From contig JAFXQO010000010.1 of the NCBI GenBank assembly GCA_017527065.1, forward strand, positions 1 to 64,000: 64,000 nucleotides of DNA, written 5' to 3'. Positions 52,222 through 61,669 of this stretch are shown here, one piece after another (position 1 is the first letter of the stretch; every line of letters begins with the position of its first letter). The DNA is from Clostridia bacterium (lineage in GTDB: Bacteria > Bacillota > Clostridia > Christensenellales > Aristaeellaceae). The translations under genes were made by a program, and so were the position numbers. Under the pieces are notes generated by a model. That model saw only the letters and a list, made by a program, of their open reading frames with translations, ran no database searches and was not told where the DNA came from.

Positions 52222-52259
52222 TTGTATTTCGTCCCGACAGGGTGTAATAAGTATACACC
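52222..52259 (+). promoter_or_regulatory. Promoter with inverted repeat for the methyltransferase
   Basis: TTGTAT (52222-52227), 17-base spacer, TAATAA (52245-52250). An inverted repeat GGTGTA-N7-TACACC at 52241-52259 covers the -10, a possible operator. Confidence 0.5.
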
Positions 52260-52281
52260 ACATTTTGAGGAGGGCCGGTCG

Positions 52282-53160
52282 ATGGACAGTTTAACGGCAA
52301 AGGTCAGCTGCTTCGCGAGGGCATATCACTACAGGCACAATACGACGCGTATCTTTTCCGACACGGCGGCGGAACGGCTGCTCGGATCGGACTACGATCA
52401 GATCGCGCGGAGCATGTCGCAGGGCGCCGGGTTCTTTCTGCCCGGTTTTCAGGGAAGCGCGGAGGAGGGACTGCGCCTGATCATGGACGGGCAGCTTTCT
52501 CCCTCCGTGCTCGGGCGGAGCGCCTTCTGCGAGGCGGCGCTGGAAAGAGAGAAGCGGCTCGGCTGCCGCCAGTATGTCCTTTTCGCCTCAGGGTACGATA
52601 CGTTCGCCATAAGGAACGAAGACGCCTCGCTTTCCGTGTTTGAACTCGATCTGCCCGAGGCGCTCGCCGTCAAGAAAGCGAGGATAAACCGGGCAGGGTT
52701 GAAGTCCGGCGCGGTCTACGTCCCCTGCGACCTTTCGGGAGAACAATGGAAAGACGGGCTCGCGGAAAGCGGGTTCAGGCGCGAGGAATTATCCTTTGCC
52801 AGTCTGCTGGGCATAAGCTATTACCTCAGCCGGGATGAGTTCAAAAACCTCCTGGCGGGATTGGGCGGCGTCCTGCGAGGAGGCTCCAACATCTGCTTCG
52901 ATTATCCCTCGGAAGACGGCGGCCGGGAAGCGCTGGTGAACCGGGCGCTGGCTCAGGGCGCGGGCGAGCGGATGAAGGCGCGGTACGCCGCCGGGGAGCT
53001 GGAAAACTTGCTGGAGGCATGCGGATTCCTGACGCGCGAACACCTGGATCACGGGGCAATGACCGGGCGGTTCTTTTCGGAATACAATGAGTGCAATCCG
53101 GCGCATCGGATGGAAGCGCCGCAGGGCGTGGGCTATGTCCTGGCCGTCAGGAAACCGTGA
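52282..53160 (+). CDS. SAM-dependent methyltransferase of the LCMT/TIGR00027 type
   Basis: A 292-residue methyltransferase of the leucine-carboxyl-methyltransferase fold. The nucleotide-binding strand is QYVLFASGYDTFAI, followed by the acidic VFELDLPEALAVKKARI, and a later LLGISYYLSRDEF; these match the PPM1/TIGR00027 group often found near polyketide or natural-product genes, though none are seen here. It starts at the ATG 52282 after GAGGAGGG. The substrate is unknown. Confidence 0.85.
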   Translation: MDSLTAKVSCFARAYHYRHNTTRIFSDTAAERLLGSDYDQIARSMSQGAGFFLPGFQGSAEEGLRLIMDGQLSPSVLGRSAFCEAALEREKRLGCRQYVLFASGYDTFAIRNEDASLSVFELDLPEALAVKKARINRAGLKSGAVYVPCDLSGEQWKDGLAESGFRREELSFASLLGISYYLSRDEFKNLLAGLGGVLRGGSNICFDYPSEDGGREALVNRALAQGAGERMKARYAAGELENLLEACGFLTREHLDHGAMTGRFFSEYNECNPAHRMEAPQGVGYVLAVRKP

Positions 53161-53193
53161 TAGAGGATCATGCGTTTTTTTTATACCGCACTA

Positions 53194-53222
53194 TGTACAT
53201 TTGATCCTGAATCCGCTATAAT
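53194..53222 (+). promoter_or_regulatory. Promoter of the Gfo/Idh gene
   Basis: TGTACA (53194-53199), 17-base spacer, perfect TATAAT (53217-53222). The -35 matches TTGACA at four of six bases. Confidence 0.55.
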
Positions 53223-53261
53223 AGGGCTGCAAAATACTTCTGCGAAAGGATGTTTACCGCG

Positions 53262-54362
53262 ATGGATAAGATCAGAATCGGCATCATCGGCACCGGCGGC
53301 ATCGCGCACAGCCATATGCGCGCCTATCTGCAAATGGACGACGTCGAGATCGTCGGCGCGTCCGACATCGTGCCCGGCAAGGCGCGCGCCTTCCTGGACG
53401 AATTCGGCCTGACCGACGTGCCCGCGTTTGAGGACAACGACGAACTGCTGGCGCTGAAGCCGGACGGCGTCTCCGTGTGCACTTACAACACCCAGCACCA
53501 CACCTGCGCCTGCGCGGCGATGAAGGCCGGCGTCAACGTGCTGTGCGAGAAGCCCATGTCCGTCACGCTCGATCAGGCGGTTCAGATGGCGAAGTGCCAA
53601 AAGGAAACCGGCAAGATCCTCACCATCGGCTTCCAGCCCCGCTACGGCGAAAACATGAAGATGATCAAGCACCTGGTTCGCTCGGGCGAGCTGGGACACA
53701 TCTATTACATCCAGACCGGCGGCGGCCGCAGGCGCGGCATTCCGGGGCGCACCTTCGTGCAGAAGGACCTGGCCGGCGTAGGCTGCCTGGCCGATATCGG
53801 CTGCTACGGCCTCGACATGGCGCTCAACGCCGTGGGCTATCGCAAGCCCGTGACCGTGTCCGCCTACGCGTCGGACTACTTCGGAAAGAACCCGAAGTAC
53901 TACGATCCCGTGAAGGGCGGCGGCGAATTCAGCGTGGACGATTTCACCTGCGCTCTCATCCGCTTTGAAGACGGCCTGGTGATGGACTTCCGCATGAGCT
54001 GGGCCATGCACATGGATACCATGGGCGATACCCTCTTCCTCGGCACTGAAGCGGGCCTCAAGGTCAAATCGCCCAACCCCGAGGTCAACTGGGGCGGCGC
54101 GTGGGACGGCGGCGTCGGCGACATCTACCTGTATCGCGACATCGACGGAAACCAGGTGGAGGTCAAGATCCCCAAGAAGATGGAGGACAACAAGAAGGGC
54201 TTCTTCTTCCTCAAATGCCGCGACTTCGTGGACGCCGTCCGCACGAACGGCCCGTCGCCCATTCCGTGGGAGGAGATCATCTGCAACCAGGCCATCATCG
54301 ACGGCATCATCCGCTCCAGCGCGCTCAAGAGAGAGGTCGAGGTCAACATACCCGAAATCTGA
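53262..54362 (+). CDS. Gfo/Idh/MocA family oxidoreductase
   Basis: A 366-residue NAD(P)-dependent dehydrogenase, probably of sugars or cyclitols. The N-terminal dinucleotide motif is IRIGIIGTGGIAHSHM and the conserved EKP motif is intact (NVLCEKPMSVT). The C-terminal part has GCLADIGCYGLDMALNAVG, which supplies the conserved Asp and His-equivalent of the active site, though the usual GxxxDxxxH reads GCYGLDM. The ATG at 53262 was chosen because the upstream ATG lies on the ribosome binding site AAAGGA. It has its own promoter and terminator. Confidence 0.9.
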   Translation: MDKIRIGIIGTGGIAHSHMRAYLQMDDVEIVGASDIVPGKARAFLDEFGLTDVPAFEDNDELLALKPDGVSVCTYNTQHHTCACAAMKAGVNVLCEKPMSVTLDQAVQMAKCQKETGKILTIGFQPRYGENMKMIKHLVRSGELGHIYYIQTGGGRRRGIPGRTFVQKDLAGVGCLADIGCYGLDMALNAVGYRKPVTVSAYASDYFGKNPKYYDPVKGGGEFSVDDFTCALIRFEDGLVMDFRMSWAMHMDTMGDTLFLGTEAGLKVKSPNPEVNWGGAWDGGVGDIYLYRDIDGNQVEVKIPKKMEDNKKGFFFLKCRDFVDAVRTNGPSPIPWEEIICNQAIIDGIIRSSALKREVEVNIPEI

Positions 54363-54370
54363 AAGGGCAG

Positions 54371-54409
54371 GAGAGCCGCCGCAAGAAATAACCGGCGGCT
54401 CCTTTTTTA
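54371..54409 (+). terminator. Intrinsic terminator
   Basis: An 8-bp core stem (AGCCGCCG / CGGCGGCT) with extra GG/CC pairing and TTTTTT. Confidence 0.87.
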
Positions 54410-54431
54410 TGTGTATTCCGGCCCAAAATAC

Positions 54432-54460
54432 TTGACACGTTCAGGCTTTTGCACTATCAT
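54432..54460 (+). promoter_or_regulatory. Promoter of the opp operon
   Basis: Perfect TTGACA (54432-54437), 17-base spacer and TATCAT (54455-54460), 72 bases before oppB. Confidence 0.75.
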
Positions 54461-54531
54461 ATTATAAACTTATAATTCATCTGGGATTAAAACGCCGCAA
54501 AGTCTGTGTCGGAAAGGCAGGTAAAACCCCG

Positions 54532-55446
54532 ATGCTCAAATATGCGTTGAGACGCCTGGTCACATCCCTTATTACGATTTTTCTTGTCATAACGCTCACC
54601 TTTTTCCTGATGCAGATGGTGCCTGGCGGGCCGTTCCTCGGCGAAAACGTCAACCCGAAGATCACCGAGCGCCTGCTGGCCAAATACGGCTACGACCAGC
54701 CGCTGCTGATCCAGTACGGACGCTATTTGAAGGCCATGTTCCAAGGCGATCTGGGTTATTCCATGGTCGTGAAATCGGGCTACACCGTGACGGAAGTCAT
54801 ACTGGGCTCCTTCCCGACGTCCGGAAAACTGGGCTTCCTCGCGCTGAGCGTGGCGCTGGTCATCGGCATCCCCCTGGGCGTCTTCGCCGCCATGAAGCAC
54901 GGCACGGTGTTCGACCGGACCTTTATCTTCCTCTCTTCGCTGTTTGTTTCGATCCCCAGCTTTATCATGACCATTGTGCTGATGCTGGTGTTCGCGTCCT
55001 GGCTGAAACTCCTGCCAGTTGCGTACCTGGACAGCTGGAAGTCGTATATCCTGCCGGTGTCCGGCATGGCGATCTATCCCATGTTCCACCTGGGCCGTCT
55101 CACGCGCACGACCATGCTGGACGCGGTTTCGCAGGACTACATCGTGACGGCGCGCGCCAAGGGCCTCTCGACGGGCAAGATCATGTTCAAGCACGCGCTG
55201 CGCAACGCCATCATTCCCGTCATCACCTCGCTGGGCCCCACCATCGCAGGCATCATGACGGGCTCTTTCGTCGTCGAGAAGGTGTTCGCCATCGACGGCA
55301 TGGGCAAATACTTCGTGAACTCCATCAGTTCCCGTGATTATCCCTTGATCATGGGCACCACGATCTTTTACGGCGCGCTGCTGATCCTTTGCAACTACGT
55401 GGTCGACCTGCTCTACGGCGTCATCGACCCGCGCATCAAGCTGTGA
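54532..55446 (+). CDS. oppB: Oligopeptide ABC transporter permease OppB
   Basis: A 304-residue membrane protein with six helices, one of two permeases of a peptide importer. The start MLKYALRRLVTSLITIF is a DppB/OppB signature; VPGGPF follows, and the conserved ATPase-contacting loop is YIVTARAKGLSTGKIMFKHALRNA. It is the first gene of the complete operon oppBCDFA and starts after GGAAAGGCAGG. Confidence 0.95.
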   Translation: MLKYALRRLVTSLITIFLVITLTFFLMQMVPGGPFLGENVNPKITERLLAKYGYDQPLLIQYGRYLKAMFQGDLGYSMVVKSGYTVTEVILGSFPTSGKLGFLALSVALVIGIPLGVFAAMKHGTVFDRTFIFLSSLFVSIPSFIMTIVLMLVFASWLKLLPVAYLDSWKSYILPVSGMAIYPMFHLGRLTRTTMLDAVSQDYIVTARAKGLSTGKIMFKHALRNAIIPVITSLGPTIAGIMTGSFVVEKVFAIDGMGKYFVNSISSRDYPLIMGTTIFYGALLILCNYVVDLLYGVIDPRIKL

Positions 55447-55483
55447 GAAGGCCGCAGAACGGACGGGCGAGGGGGTACGAATT

Positions 55484-56482
55484 GTGCAATACAATCCTGA
55501 AAAGCTGAAGCAATACGAAATATCCGCGGAAGACCTGGAGCTGGCGTCCTCCTCCGAAAAGGCGGGCATCGACCAGATGCGCCCCTCCGTGACCTATTGG
55601 AAGGACGCTTTCCGGCGCTTCCGCCGCAACAAACTGGCGATCGTGATGTTCTTCATCCTCACGATCATCATCCTGATGGCGATCTTCGGGCCGATTTTCT
55701 CGCCTTACACCTACAAGGGTCAGTCGCGCGACGTGCGCCAGGGCCCGAGCTGGCAGCACTGGCTGGGCACCGACAACCTGGGCCGCGACCAGTTCACCCG
55801 CCTGATGTACGGCACGCGCATTTCGCTGCTGGTCGGCGTGGTGACGATGGTGCTGGTCTGCCTCATCGGCATCACATACGGAGGCATCGCCGCCTATGTG
55901 GGCGGGCTCGTAGACAACTTAATGATGCGTTTCGTCGACCTGATGATGACCATCCCGTCGATGCTGATCATCATCCTCCTGTCTGTGGTGCTGCGGGACC
56001 CGCTTGAATCGCTTTTCAACAATCCCACGTTCTCCGGCCTCGCCACGTTGGGCTCCGGCCTCATATCCATATTCCTGGTGCTTGCGCTATTCAACTGGCT
56101 GGGCATGGCGCGAGCGGTGCGCGCGTCGCTGCTCATGAACCGCTCGCAGGAATACGTGCTGGCATCCGAGGCCATGGGCGCGCGGTCGAAGTGGGTGCTC
56201 ACCAAGCACATGCTTCCCAATTCCATCGGCGTCATCATCATCAGCGCCACGGGCGTCGTGCCCGGCGCCATCATGACCGAGTCGTTCCTGTCGTTCATCG
56301 GATTGGGCGTGTCCGCGCCCATGCCGTCGCTGGGTTCCATGGCGAACACGGCCCTCAACGGCATCATCAGTTATCCGCAGAACATGCTCTATCCCGCGTT
56401 CCTGATCAGCATGATCATCCTCTGCTTCAACATCCTGGGCGACGCGCTGCGAGACGCGCTGGATCCGAAGATGCGCACGTGA
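55484..56482 (+). CDS. oppC: Oligopeptide ABC transporter permease OppC
   Basis: A 332-residue second permease. The N-terminal extension SVTYWKDAFRRFRRNKLAIV precedes the first helix, WLGTDNLGRDQFTRLMYG is the diagnostic OppC block, and the coupling loop is YVLASEAMGARSKWVLTKHM. The start codon is GTG at 55484 with GAGGGGG upstream. It follows oppB by 37 bases. Confidence 0.95.
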   Translation: MQYNPEKLKQYEISAEDLELASSSEKAGIDQMRPSVTYWKDAFRRFRRNKLAIVMFFILTIIILMAIFGPIFSPYTYKGQSRDVRQGPSWQHWLGTDNLGRDQFTRLMYGTRISLLVGVVTMVLVCLIGITYGGIAAYVGGLVDNLMMRFVDLMMTIPSMLIIILLSVVLRDPLESLFNNPTFSGLATLGSGLISIFLVLALFNWLGMARAVRASLLMNRSQEYVLASEAMGARSKWVLTKHMLPNSIGVIIISATGVVPGAIMTESFLSFIGLGVSAPMPSLGSMANTALNGIISYPQNMLYPAFLISMIILCFNILGDALRDALDPKMRT

Positions 56483-56503
56483 CCGGAGGAGGGAGGCAAG
56501 GAC

Positions 56504-57499
56504 ATGACTTCTGAAAGCAAAAAAAACATCCTCCAGGTAGAGGATCTGAGCGTCAATTTCAAAACGCCCGCCGGCGTGGTGCACGCCGTGAGCCACGTGA
56601 GCTTCACCCTGCACGAGGGCGAGGTTCTGGGCATCGTGGGCGAGTCCGGCTCCGGCAAGTCGGTCACGGCGAAGGCGCTCATGCGGCTTCTGCCCGACAC
56701 GGCGCGCGTGAGCGGCTCGATCAAACTCAAGGGCCGCGACATCATGGGCATCCCCACAAAGGAATTCAACAAGATTCGCGGCAAGGACATCGCCATGATC
56801 TTTCAGGACCCCATGACGAGCCTGAACCCGCTTTACACCATCGGCAATCAGCTGGAGGAAACGCTGAGGCTGCACATGGGCCTTCGCGGCGACGCGGCCA
56901 AGGCGCGCGCTGTCGAGCTGCTCGACATGGTGTCGATCCCCCAGCCGGAGACGCGGCTCAAGCAATATCCCCACGAGTTTTCCGGCGGCATGCGGCAGCG
57001 CGTGATGATCGCCATGGCGCTGGCCTGCGACCCGGCGATCCTGATCGCCGACGAGCCCACCACGGCGCTGGACGTGACCATACAGGCGCAGATTTTGGAG
57101 CTCATGCGGGACCTGATGAAGAAGGTCAACACGGCCATCATCCTCATCACGCACGATCTGGGCATCGTGTCCGACCTGTGCGACCGGGTGAACGTGATGT
57201 ACGGCAGTTTCATCATGGAAACCGCGGAAACGAACGACCTGTTCTATGAGACCGCGCATCCCTACACCAGGAGCCTCATGCGGTGCCTGCCCGAGTCGGT
57301 TCAGAACATCGGCCAGTCGCGGCTGCGGCCGATCACCGGCACGCCGGTCGATTTGATGATGCTGCCCGAGGGCTGCGCGTTCGCTTCCCGCTGCGACCAG
57401 TGCATGAAGCTGTGTCTGGGAAGGCGGCCGGAGCTTTACCAGATAAAAGCGGGGCACGCTTCCCGCTGCTGGCGCACCATTCTGGAAATGGACGACTGA
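56504..57499 (+). CDS. oppD: Oligopeptide ABC transporter ATPase OppD
   Basis: A 331-residue ATPase. Walker A is IVGESGSGKSVTAKAL, the signature is FSGGMRQRVMIAMAL, Walker B is ILIADEPTTALDV. The C-terminal Cys-rich tail (CAFASRCDQCMKLCLG) is typical of OppD/DppD and can bind a [4Fe-4S] cluster in some homologs. It pairs with OppF to drive import. It is 21 bases after oppC, after a GGAGGGAGG site. Confidence 0.96.
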   Translation: MTSESKKNILQVEDLSVNFKTPAGVVHAVSHVSFTLHEGEVLGIVGESGSGKSVTAKALMRLLPDTARVSGSIKLKGRDIMGIPTKEFNKIRGKDIAMIFQDPMTSLNPLYTIGNQLEETLRLHMGLRGDAAKARAVELLDMVSIPQPETRLKQYPHEFSGGMRQRVMIAMALACDPAILIADEPTTALDVTIQAQILELMRDLMKKVNTAIILITHDLGIVSDLCDRVNVMYGSFIMETAETNDLFYETAHPYTRSLMRCLPESVQNIGQSRLRPITGTPVDLMMLPEGCAFASRCDQCMKLCLGRRPELYQIKAGHASRCWRTILEMDD

Positions 57500-57520
57500 C
57501 CGCCCAAAGGAGTAAAGGCA

Positions 57521-58492
57521 ATGAGCAGCGATATTATACTGGAACTCCAAAACCTGAAGACCTATTTCCCCGTGAAGGGGTCGCGCACGCAGTTCGTCAA
57601 GGCGGTCGACGGCGTGTCCTTCCAGGTGAAGAAGGGCGAGACGGTCGGCCTGGTCGGCGAGTCGGGCTGCGGCAAATCGACCATCGGCCGCACGATCATG
57701 CGCTTCAACCAGCCCACCGACGGCCGGATCATCTTCGACGGTAACGACATCACCACGGCCGATATGAAGCCCTATCGCCAGCGCATGCAGATGGTCTTCC
57801 AGGACCCTTATTCCTCGCTTGACCCCCGCATGAGCGTGGGCGACATCGTGGGCGAGCCGCTGGACATCCAAAGCCCGAAGATGAACCGCAGGGAGCGCTA
57901 CGACCGCATACTGGAGCAGATGAAGCTGGTCGGCCTCAACAGCGAGCAGCTGAGCCGCTTTCCGCACGAGTTTTCCGGCGGCCAGCGCCAGCGCATTTCC
58001 ATCGCGCGCGCCATGGTCATCAAGCCGGAGTTCCTGGTGCTGGACGAGCCCGTGTCCGCGCTGGACGTATCCATCCAGGCGCAGATCATCAACATGCTGA
58101 TGGACCTGCAGGAGCAGATCGGCCTGGCGTATCTTTTCATCGCGCACGATCTGGCCGTCGTGCGGCATATTTCAAAGACGGTCGTGGTCATGTACCTGGG
58201 CCATGTCATGGAGATCAACACGGCGGCGGACCTGTACCAGCACCCGCTGCACCCCTACACGCAGGCGCTGCTCTCGGCCATTCCCGTGCCCGATCCCAAG
58301 ACCAGCCGCGCGCGGAAGCGGCAGATTTTGCAGGGCGACGTGCCCAGCCCCATCAATCCGCCCTCCGGCTGCGTGTTCTCCACGCGCTGTCCCTACGCCA
58401 CCGACGCCTGCCGCCACCAGACGCCGCAGGTGGAGGACCTGGGCGGCGGCCACAAGGTCGCCTGCCTGCGCTACAAGGAAATAGGCGGCTGA
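57521..58492 (+). CDS. oppF: Oligopeptide ABC transporter ATPase OppF
   Basis: A 323-residue ATPase, partner of OppD. Walker A is [16 protein letters not shown], the signature is [15 protein letters not shown], Walker B is [13 protein letters not shown]; the tail [16 protein letters not shown] carries the OppF Cys cluster. It follows oppD by 21 bases with an AAGGAG site. It would complete the importer motor. Confidence 0.96.
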   Translation: MSSDIILELQNLKTYFPVKGSRTQFVKAVDGVSFQVKKGETVGLVGESGCGKSTIGRTIMRFNQPTDGRIIFDGNDITTADMKPYRQRMQMVFQDPYSSLDPRMSVGDIVGEPLDIQSPKMNRRERYDRILEQMKLVGLNSEQLSRFPHEFSGGQRQRISIARAMVIKPEFLVLDEPVSALDVSIQAQIINMLMDLQEQIGLAYLFIAHDLAVVRHISKTVVVMYLGHVMEINTAADLYQHPLHPYTQALLSAIPVPDPKTSRARKRQILQGDVPSPINPPSGCVFSTRCPYATDACRHQTPQVEDLGGGHKVACLRYKEIGG

Positions 58493-58555
58493 TCCCATTT
58501 TGGTTTTGTGCGCCCGACCGGCGCATGAAATAAATATTTTAAGGAGGAACCCCAC

Positions 58556-60187
58556 ATGAAGAAACTGCTCAGCATCGTCCTGTGCGCTCTGCTGCTCCTC
58601 AGCGTGGTCCCGTTCGCGTCCGCCGAAGGCGAGAACGTGCTGACCATCGCGATGGGCACCAAGCCCTGCCTGGACCTCCACTGGAACGCCGGTTCCACTG
58701 GCGCGACCCTGATGAACATGCTCTATGAGGGCCTGTATCGCATCACGGAGAACAGCATCGAGCTGGCCGGCGCGACCAGCCGCGACGTCTCCGAGGACGG
58801 CCTGACCTGGACCTTCCACCTGCGCGAGGACGCCAAGTGGTCTGACGGCAAGCCCGTCACCGCCGGCGACTACGTGTACAGCATGAAGCGCCTGGTCGAC
58901 CCGAACGTCTCCAGCTCTTACATGATTGACTACGGCCAGTATCTGAAGAACGGCCTGGCCATCTCCAACGGCGAAATGGCTCTGGACGAGCTCGGCGTGA
59001 AGGCCATCGACGACTTCACCCTCGAGATTCAGCTGGAGGAGGCCTGCTCCTACTTCGAGTCCATGCTGACCTACACCTCCTACTTCCCGCTCCGCGAGGA
59101 CTGCGTGGCTGTGGAAGAGGGCAACGAGGCCCGCGAGGCTCAGTGGAACTGGGCTTGGGACGCCGAGAAGCACATCACCAACGGCCGCATGATCATGACC
59201 TACTGCGACCCCGAGCAGGAGATCGTGCTCGAGAAGAATCCCAACTACTACGGCAAGGACAACGTGAAGCTGGACAAGCTCGTCGTGAAGCTGCTGGACG
59301 ATACCAACACCACCCTGCAGCTGTTCGAGACCGGCGCTGTGGACATGATCGACTCCTTCCCCTCTGAGGAAACCGAGCGCCTGAAGGCCGCCGGCTACTA
59401 TCACAGCGTGCCCTCTCTGTACACCCGCTTCCTGCTCATCAACAACAACGCCGAAGGCCTGAGCGATCCTCGCGTGCGCAAGGCGCTGTCTCTGGTCATC
59501 GACCGTGAGTTCGTTTCCGAAGTGACCCTGGGCGGCTCCTTCATCGCCGCTGACACCTATGTCGGCGCCGGCTTCCCCGGCAACACCGACGCGGCTGACT
59601 TCCATACCGACGGCGGCCCGCTGTTCAGCAAGACCGCGACCGAGGAAGACATCGCAGAGGCTCAGAAGCTGATGGCCGAAGCCGGCTATCCGAACGGCGA
59701 AGGCTTCCCGCTGCTCACCTGCTCCTATGCTTCCAGCCCCAACTACGACCTGCTGTTCCAGTATCTGGAGGCTGTGTGGTCTGAGAACCTGGGCATCACC
59801 GTGAAGCTGGATCCCATGGAGGGCGCCACGATGACAGAGCTCCGCGACGCGGGCAAGTTCCTCATCACCCCCCAGGGCTGGGGCCCCGACTGGCTGGACG
59901 CTTCCAACATGCTGTCCATCTTCGTGACCGGCAACTTCATCAACGCCGGCCGCTACTCCAACGAAGCCTTTGACAAGGCCTACGCCGAGGCGAAGGTCAC
60001 CTTCGAGACCGAGCCCCGCCTGGCCCTGCTGCATGAGGCCGAGCGCATCCTGATCCAGGAAGACATGGGCATCATCCCGCTGTACCATCGTCATGCCGTG
60101 GCCCTGTATCGCGACAGCGAAGTCACCAACGTGAAGTTCGACGCCGACCGCAAGGTCATGTACTGCGACGTGGTCGTGACCAAGTAA
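58556..60187 (+). CDS. oppA: Oligopeptide ABC transporter substrate-binding protein OppA
   Basis: A 543-residue peptide-binding protein (SBP_bac_5). The signal peptide MKKLLSIVLCALLLLS ends about VVPFASA|EG; its only cysteine is within the hydrophobic core, and no lipobox follows, so it appears to be released rather than lipid-anchored. RDVSEDGLTWTFHLREDAKWSDGKPV is the family signature. The body is full length. It is the last gene in the operon, which gives high expression of the binding protein through its own strong AAGGAGG site. Confidence 0.95.
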   Translation: MKKLLSIVLCALLLLSVVPFASAEGENVLTIAMGTKPCLDLHWNAGSTGATLMNMLYEGLYRITENSIELAGATSRDVSEDGLTWTFHLREDAKWSDGKPVTAGDYVYSMKRLVDPNVSSSYMIDYGQYLKNGLAISNGEMALDELGVKAIDDFTLEIQLEEACSYFESMLTYTSYFPLREDCVAVEEGNEAREAQWNWAWDAEKHITNGRMIMTYCDPEQEIVLEKNPNYYGKDNVKLDKLVVKLLDDTNTTLQLFETGAVDMIDSFPSEETERLKAAGYYHSVPSLYTRFLLINNNAEGLSDPRVRKALSLVIDREFVSEVTLGGSFIAADTYVGAGFPGNTDAADFHTDGGPLFSKTATEEDIAEAQKLMAEAGYPNGEGFPLLTCSYASSPNYDLLFQYLEAVWSENLGITVKLDPMEGATMTELRDAGKFLITPQGWGPDWLDASNMLSIFVTGNFINAGRYSNEAFDKAYAEAKVTFETEPRLALLHEAERILIQEDMGIIPLYHRHAVALYRDSEVTNVKFDADRKVMYCDVVVTK

Positions 60188-60231
60188 TCCCCCGCGGGAC
60201 GAACGGCACAACGCGACTAACTGAACACGTA

Positions 60232-60261
60232 AACGGGAGCGCTTTTCCGGCGCTCCCGTTT
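60232..60261 (+). terminator. Hairpin terminator after oppA
   Basis: A perfect 11-bp stem (AACGGGAGCGC / GCGCTCCCGTT) with a 7-base loop; the T-tract is weak (TTTC). Confidence 0.72.
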
Positions 60262-60287
60262 CGGACCTGTGAATGGGTGACAATTCT

Positions 60288-61640
60288 ATGAGCCAACAAA
60301 AGCTGTTCGATACGGATCGACTGATTCCCACGTATTTCAAGCTGGCGCTGCCGGTGGTGTTCAGCATGGTGGTCACGCTGATCTACAACCTGGCGGACAC
60401 CTACTTCATCGCCCAGAGCAACGACGCCATGCTGGTGGCCGGCGTGTCGCTGTGCGCGCCGATTTTCACCGCGCTGATGGCCATCGGCAACATATACGGC
60501 CAGGGCGGGAATTCGCTCCTTTCCCGCATGCTGGGCGGGGGAGACAGAGAAGGCGCGGCCCGGGTGAGCGCCTTCTGCTTCTATCTTTCCATAGTGACTG
60601 GCGCAGTCATCGCCGTGCCCATCCTGCTTTTGCGCCATCCCATATTGGGCCTGCTCGGCGCGAGCGACAAGACGATCGGCTTCGCGGAGTCGTATTTTAT
60701 CGTCATCGTGGCCGGCGCGCCGCTGATTATCCTTAGCTTCATTCACACGAACCTGATGCGCAGCGAGGGCCTTTCCACATTCTCGATGATTTGCACGGTT
60801 TCCGGATCGCTGCTTAACATCGTCCTGGATCCGATCTTCATCAGCGCGCTGGGATGGGGCGCCCGCGGCGCGGCGCTGGCCACGGTGATGGGCTACACCC
60901 TGACGGACATATTGTGCCTTGTCTTCGTGACGCGAAAGAGCCGCGCGCTGTCGGTAGACGTCCGCAAGGCGCGCGTGAAAGGCCGGGAGCTCGGGCAGAT
61001 TTTCAGCGTCGGCACCACCGCGGCCATCACCAACATCGCCACCAGCGTGTGCCTCGTTTTCATGAACCAGTTCCTGCTGCCCTATGGCGATGAGAAAATC
61101 GCCGCCCTCGGCATCGTGCTCAAGGTGACGATGGTGGTGCAGCTGATCCTGGTGGGCTTCTCCTTCGGCGGCGTGCCGCTGTTCGGCTACCTCTATGGCG
61201 CGAAGGAAAGCGAAAAGCTGAAGCGGCTGCTCCGCTTCCTGACGGTCTTCCTGTGCTCGCTGGCGCTGGCGGAATCGCTCATCGTGTTCCTGCTGGCGAC
61301 GCCGCTCATCCGCGCTTTCATCGACAACGCGGTCATCATCGCCGACGGGTCGGTCATGCTGCGCTGGCAAATCGCCGGCATGGTGTTCTGCGCGATCGTG
61401 CTGCTTTACACGTGCCTTTTCCAGGCGTGCGGCAAAGCGCTGCAGGCGCTGGCGCTGTCCCTCAGCCGGCAGGGCCTGATCTTCGTGGCGGTGTTTTTCA
61501 TAGCCACGCTGATCGCGCAATACGACGGCTTCCTCGTCGCCCAGTTCGCCGCGGACGTCGTGAGCGCTGCGCTGGCGATCGTGCTCTACCACAGAACCTT
61601 TGGGCGGGCGGGCGCATTTGACAGCCCGGCTTCGGCGTAG
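60288..61640 (+). CDS. MATE family efflux transporter
   Basis: A 450-residue membrane protein with twelve predicted helices. The opening PTYFKLALPVVFSMVVTLIYNLADTYFIAQ is the Gram-positive MATE (NorM/DinF-type) start and IGNIYGQGGNSLLSRMLGGGD follows. The second half repeats the plan (SVGTTAAITNIATSVCLVF). It would export drugs or metabolites with sodium or proton uptake. The ATG at 60288 follows GGGTGA; an upstream ATG lies on the binding site. A ridA promoter is embedded in its last codons. Confidence 0.92.
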   Translation: MSQQKLFDTDRLIPTYFKLALPVVFSMVVTLIYNLADTYFIAQSNDAMLVAGVSLCAPIFTALMAIGNIYGQGGNSLLSRMLGGGDREGAARVSAFCFYLSIVTGAVIAVPILLLRHPILGLLGASDKTIGFAESYFIVIVAGAPLIILSFIHTNLMRSEGLSTFSMICTVSGSLLNIVLDPIFISALGWGARGAALATVMGYTLTDILCLVFVTRKSRALSVDVRKARVKGRELGQIFSVGTTAAITNIATSVCLVFMNQFLLPYGDEKIAALGIVLKVTMVVQLILVGFSFGGVPLFGYLYGAKESEKLKRLLRFLTVFLCSLALAESLIVFLLATPLIRAFIDNAVIIADGSVMLRWQIAGMVFCAIVLLYTCLFQACGKALQALALSLSRQGLIFVAVFFIATLIAQYDGFLVAQFAADVVSAALAIVLYHRTFGRAGAFDSPASA

Positions 61641-61646
61641 TACAAT
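61618..61646 (+). promoter_or_regulatory. ridA promoter inside the MATE gene end
   Basis: Perfect TTGACA (61618-61623), 17-base spacer, TACAAT (61641-61646). The -35 and spacer lie within the last codons of the MATE gene. Confidence 0.75.
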
Positions 61647-61669
61647 AGGAGCGAAGGAGTTGAGTGCAT

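Noticed and set aside
56087-60376. Long minus-strand frames opposite the opp operon
   Set aside because: Antisense shadows of OppC, OppD, OppF and OppA; compositionally biased.
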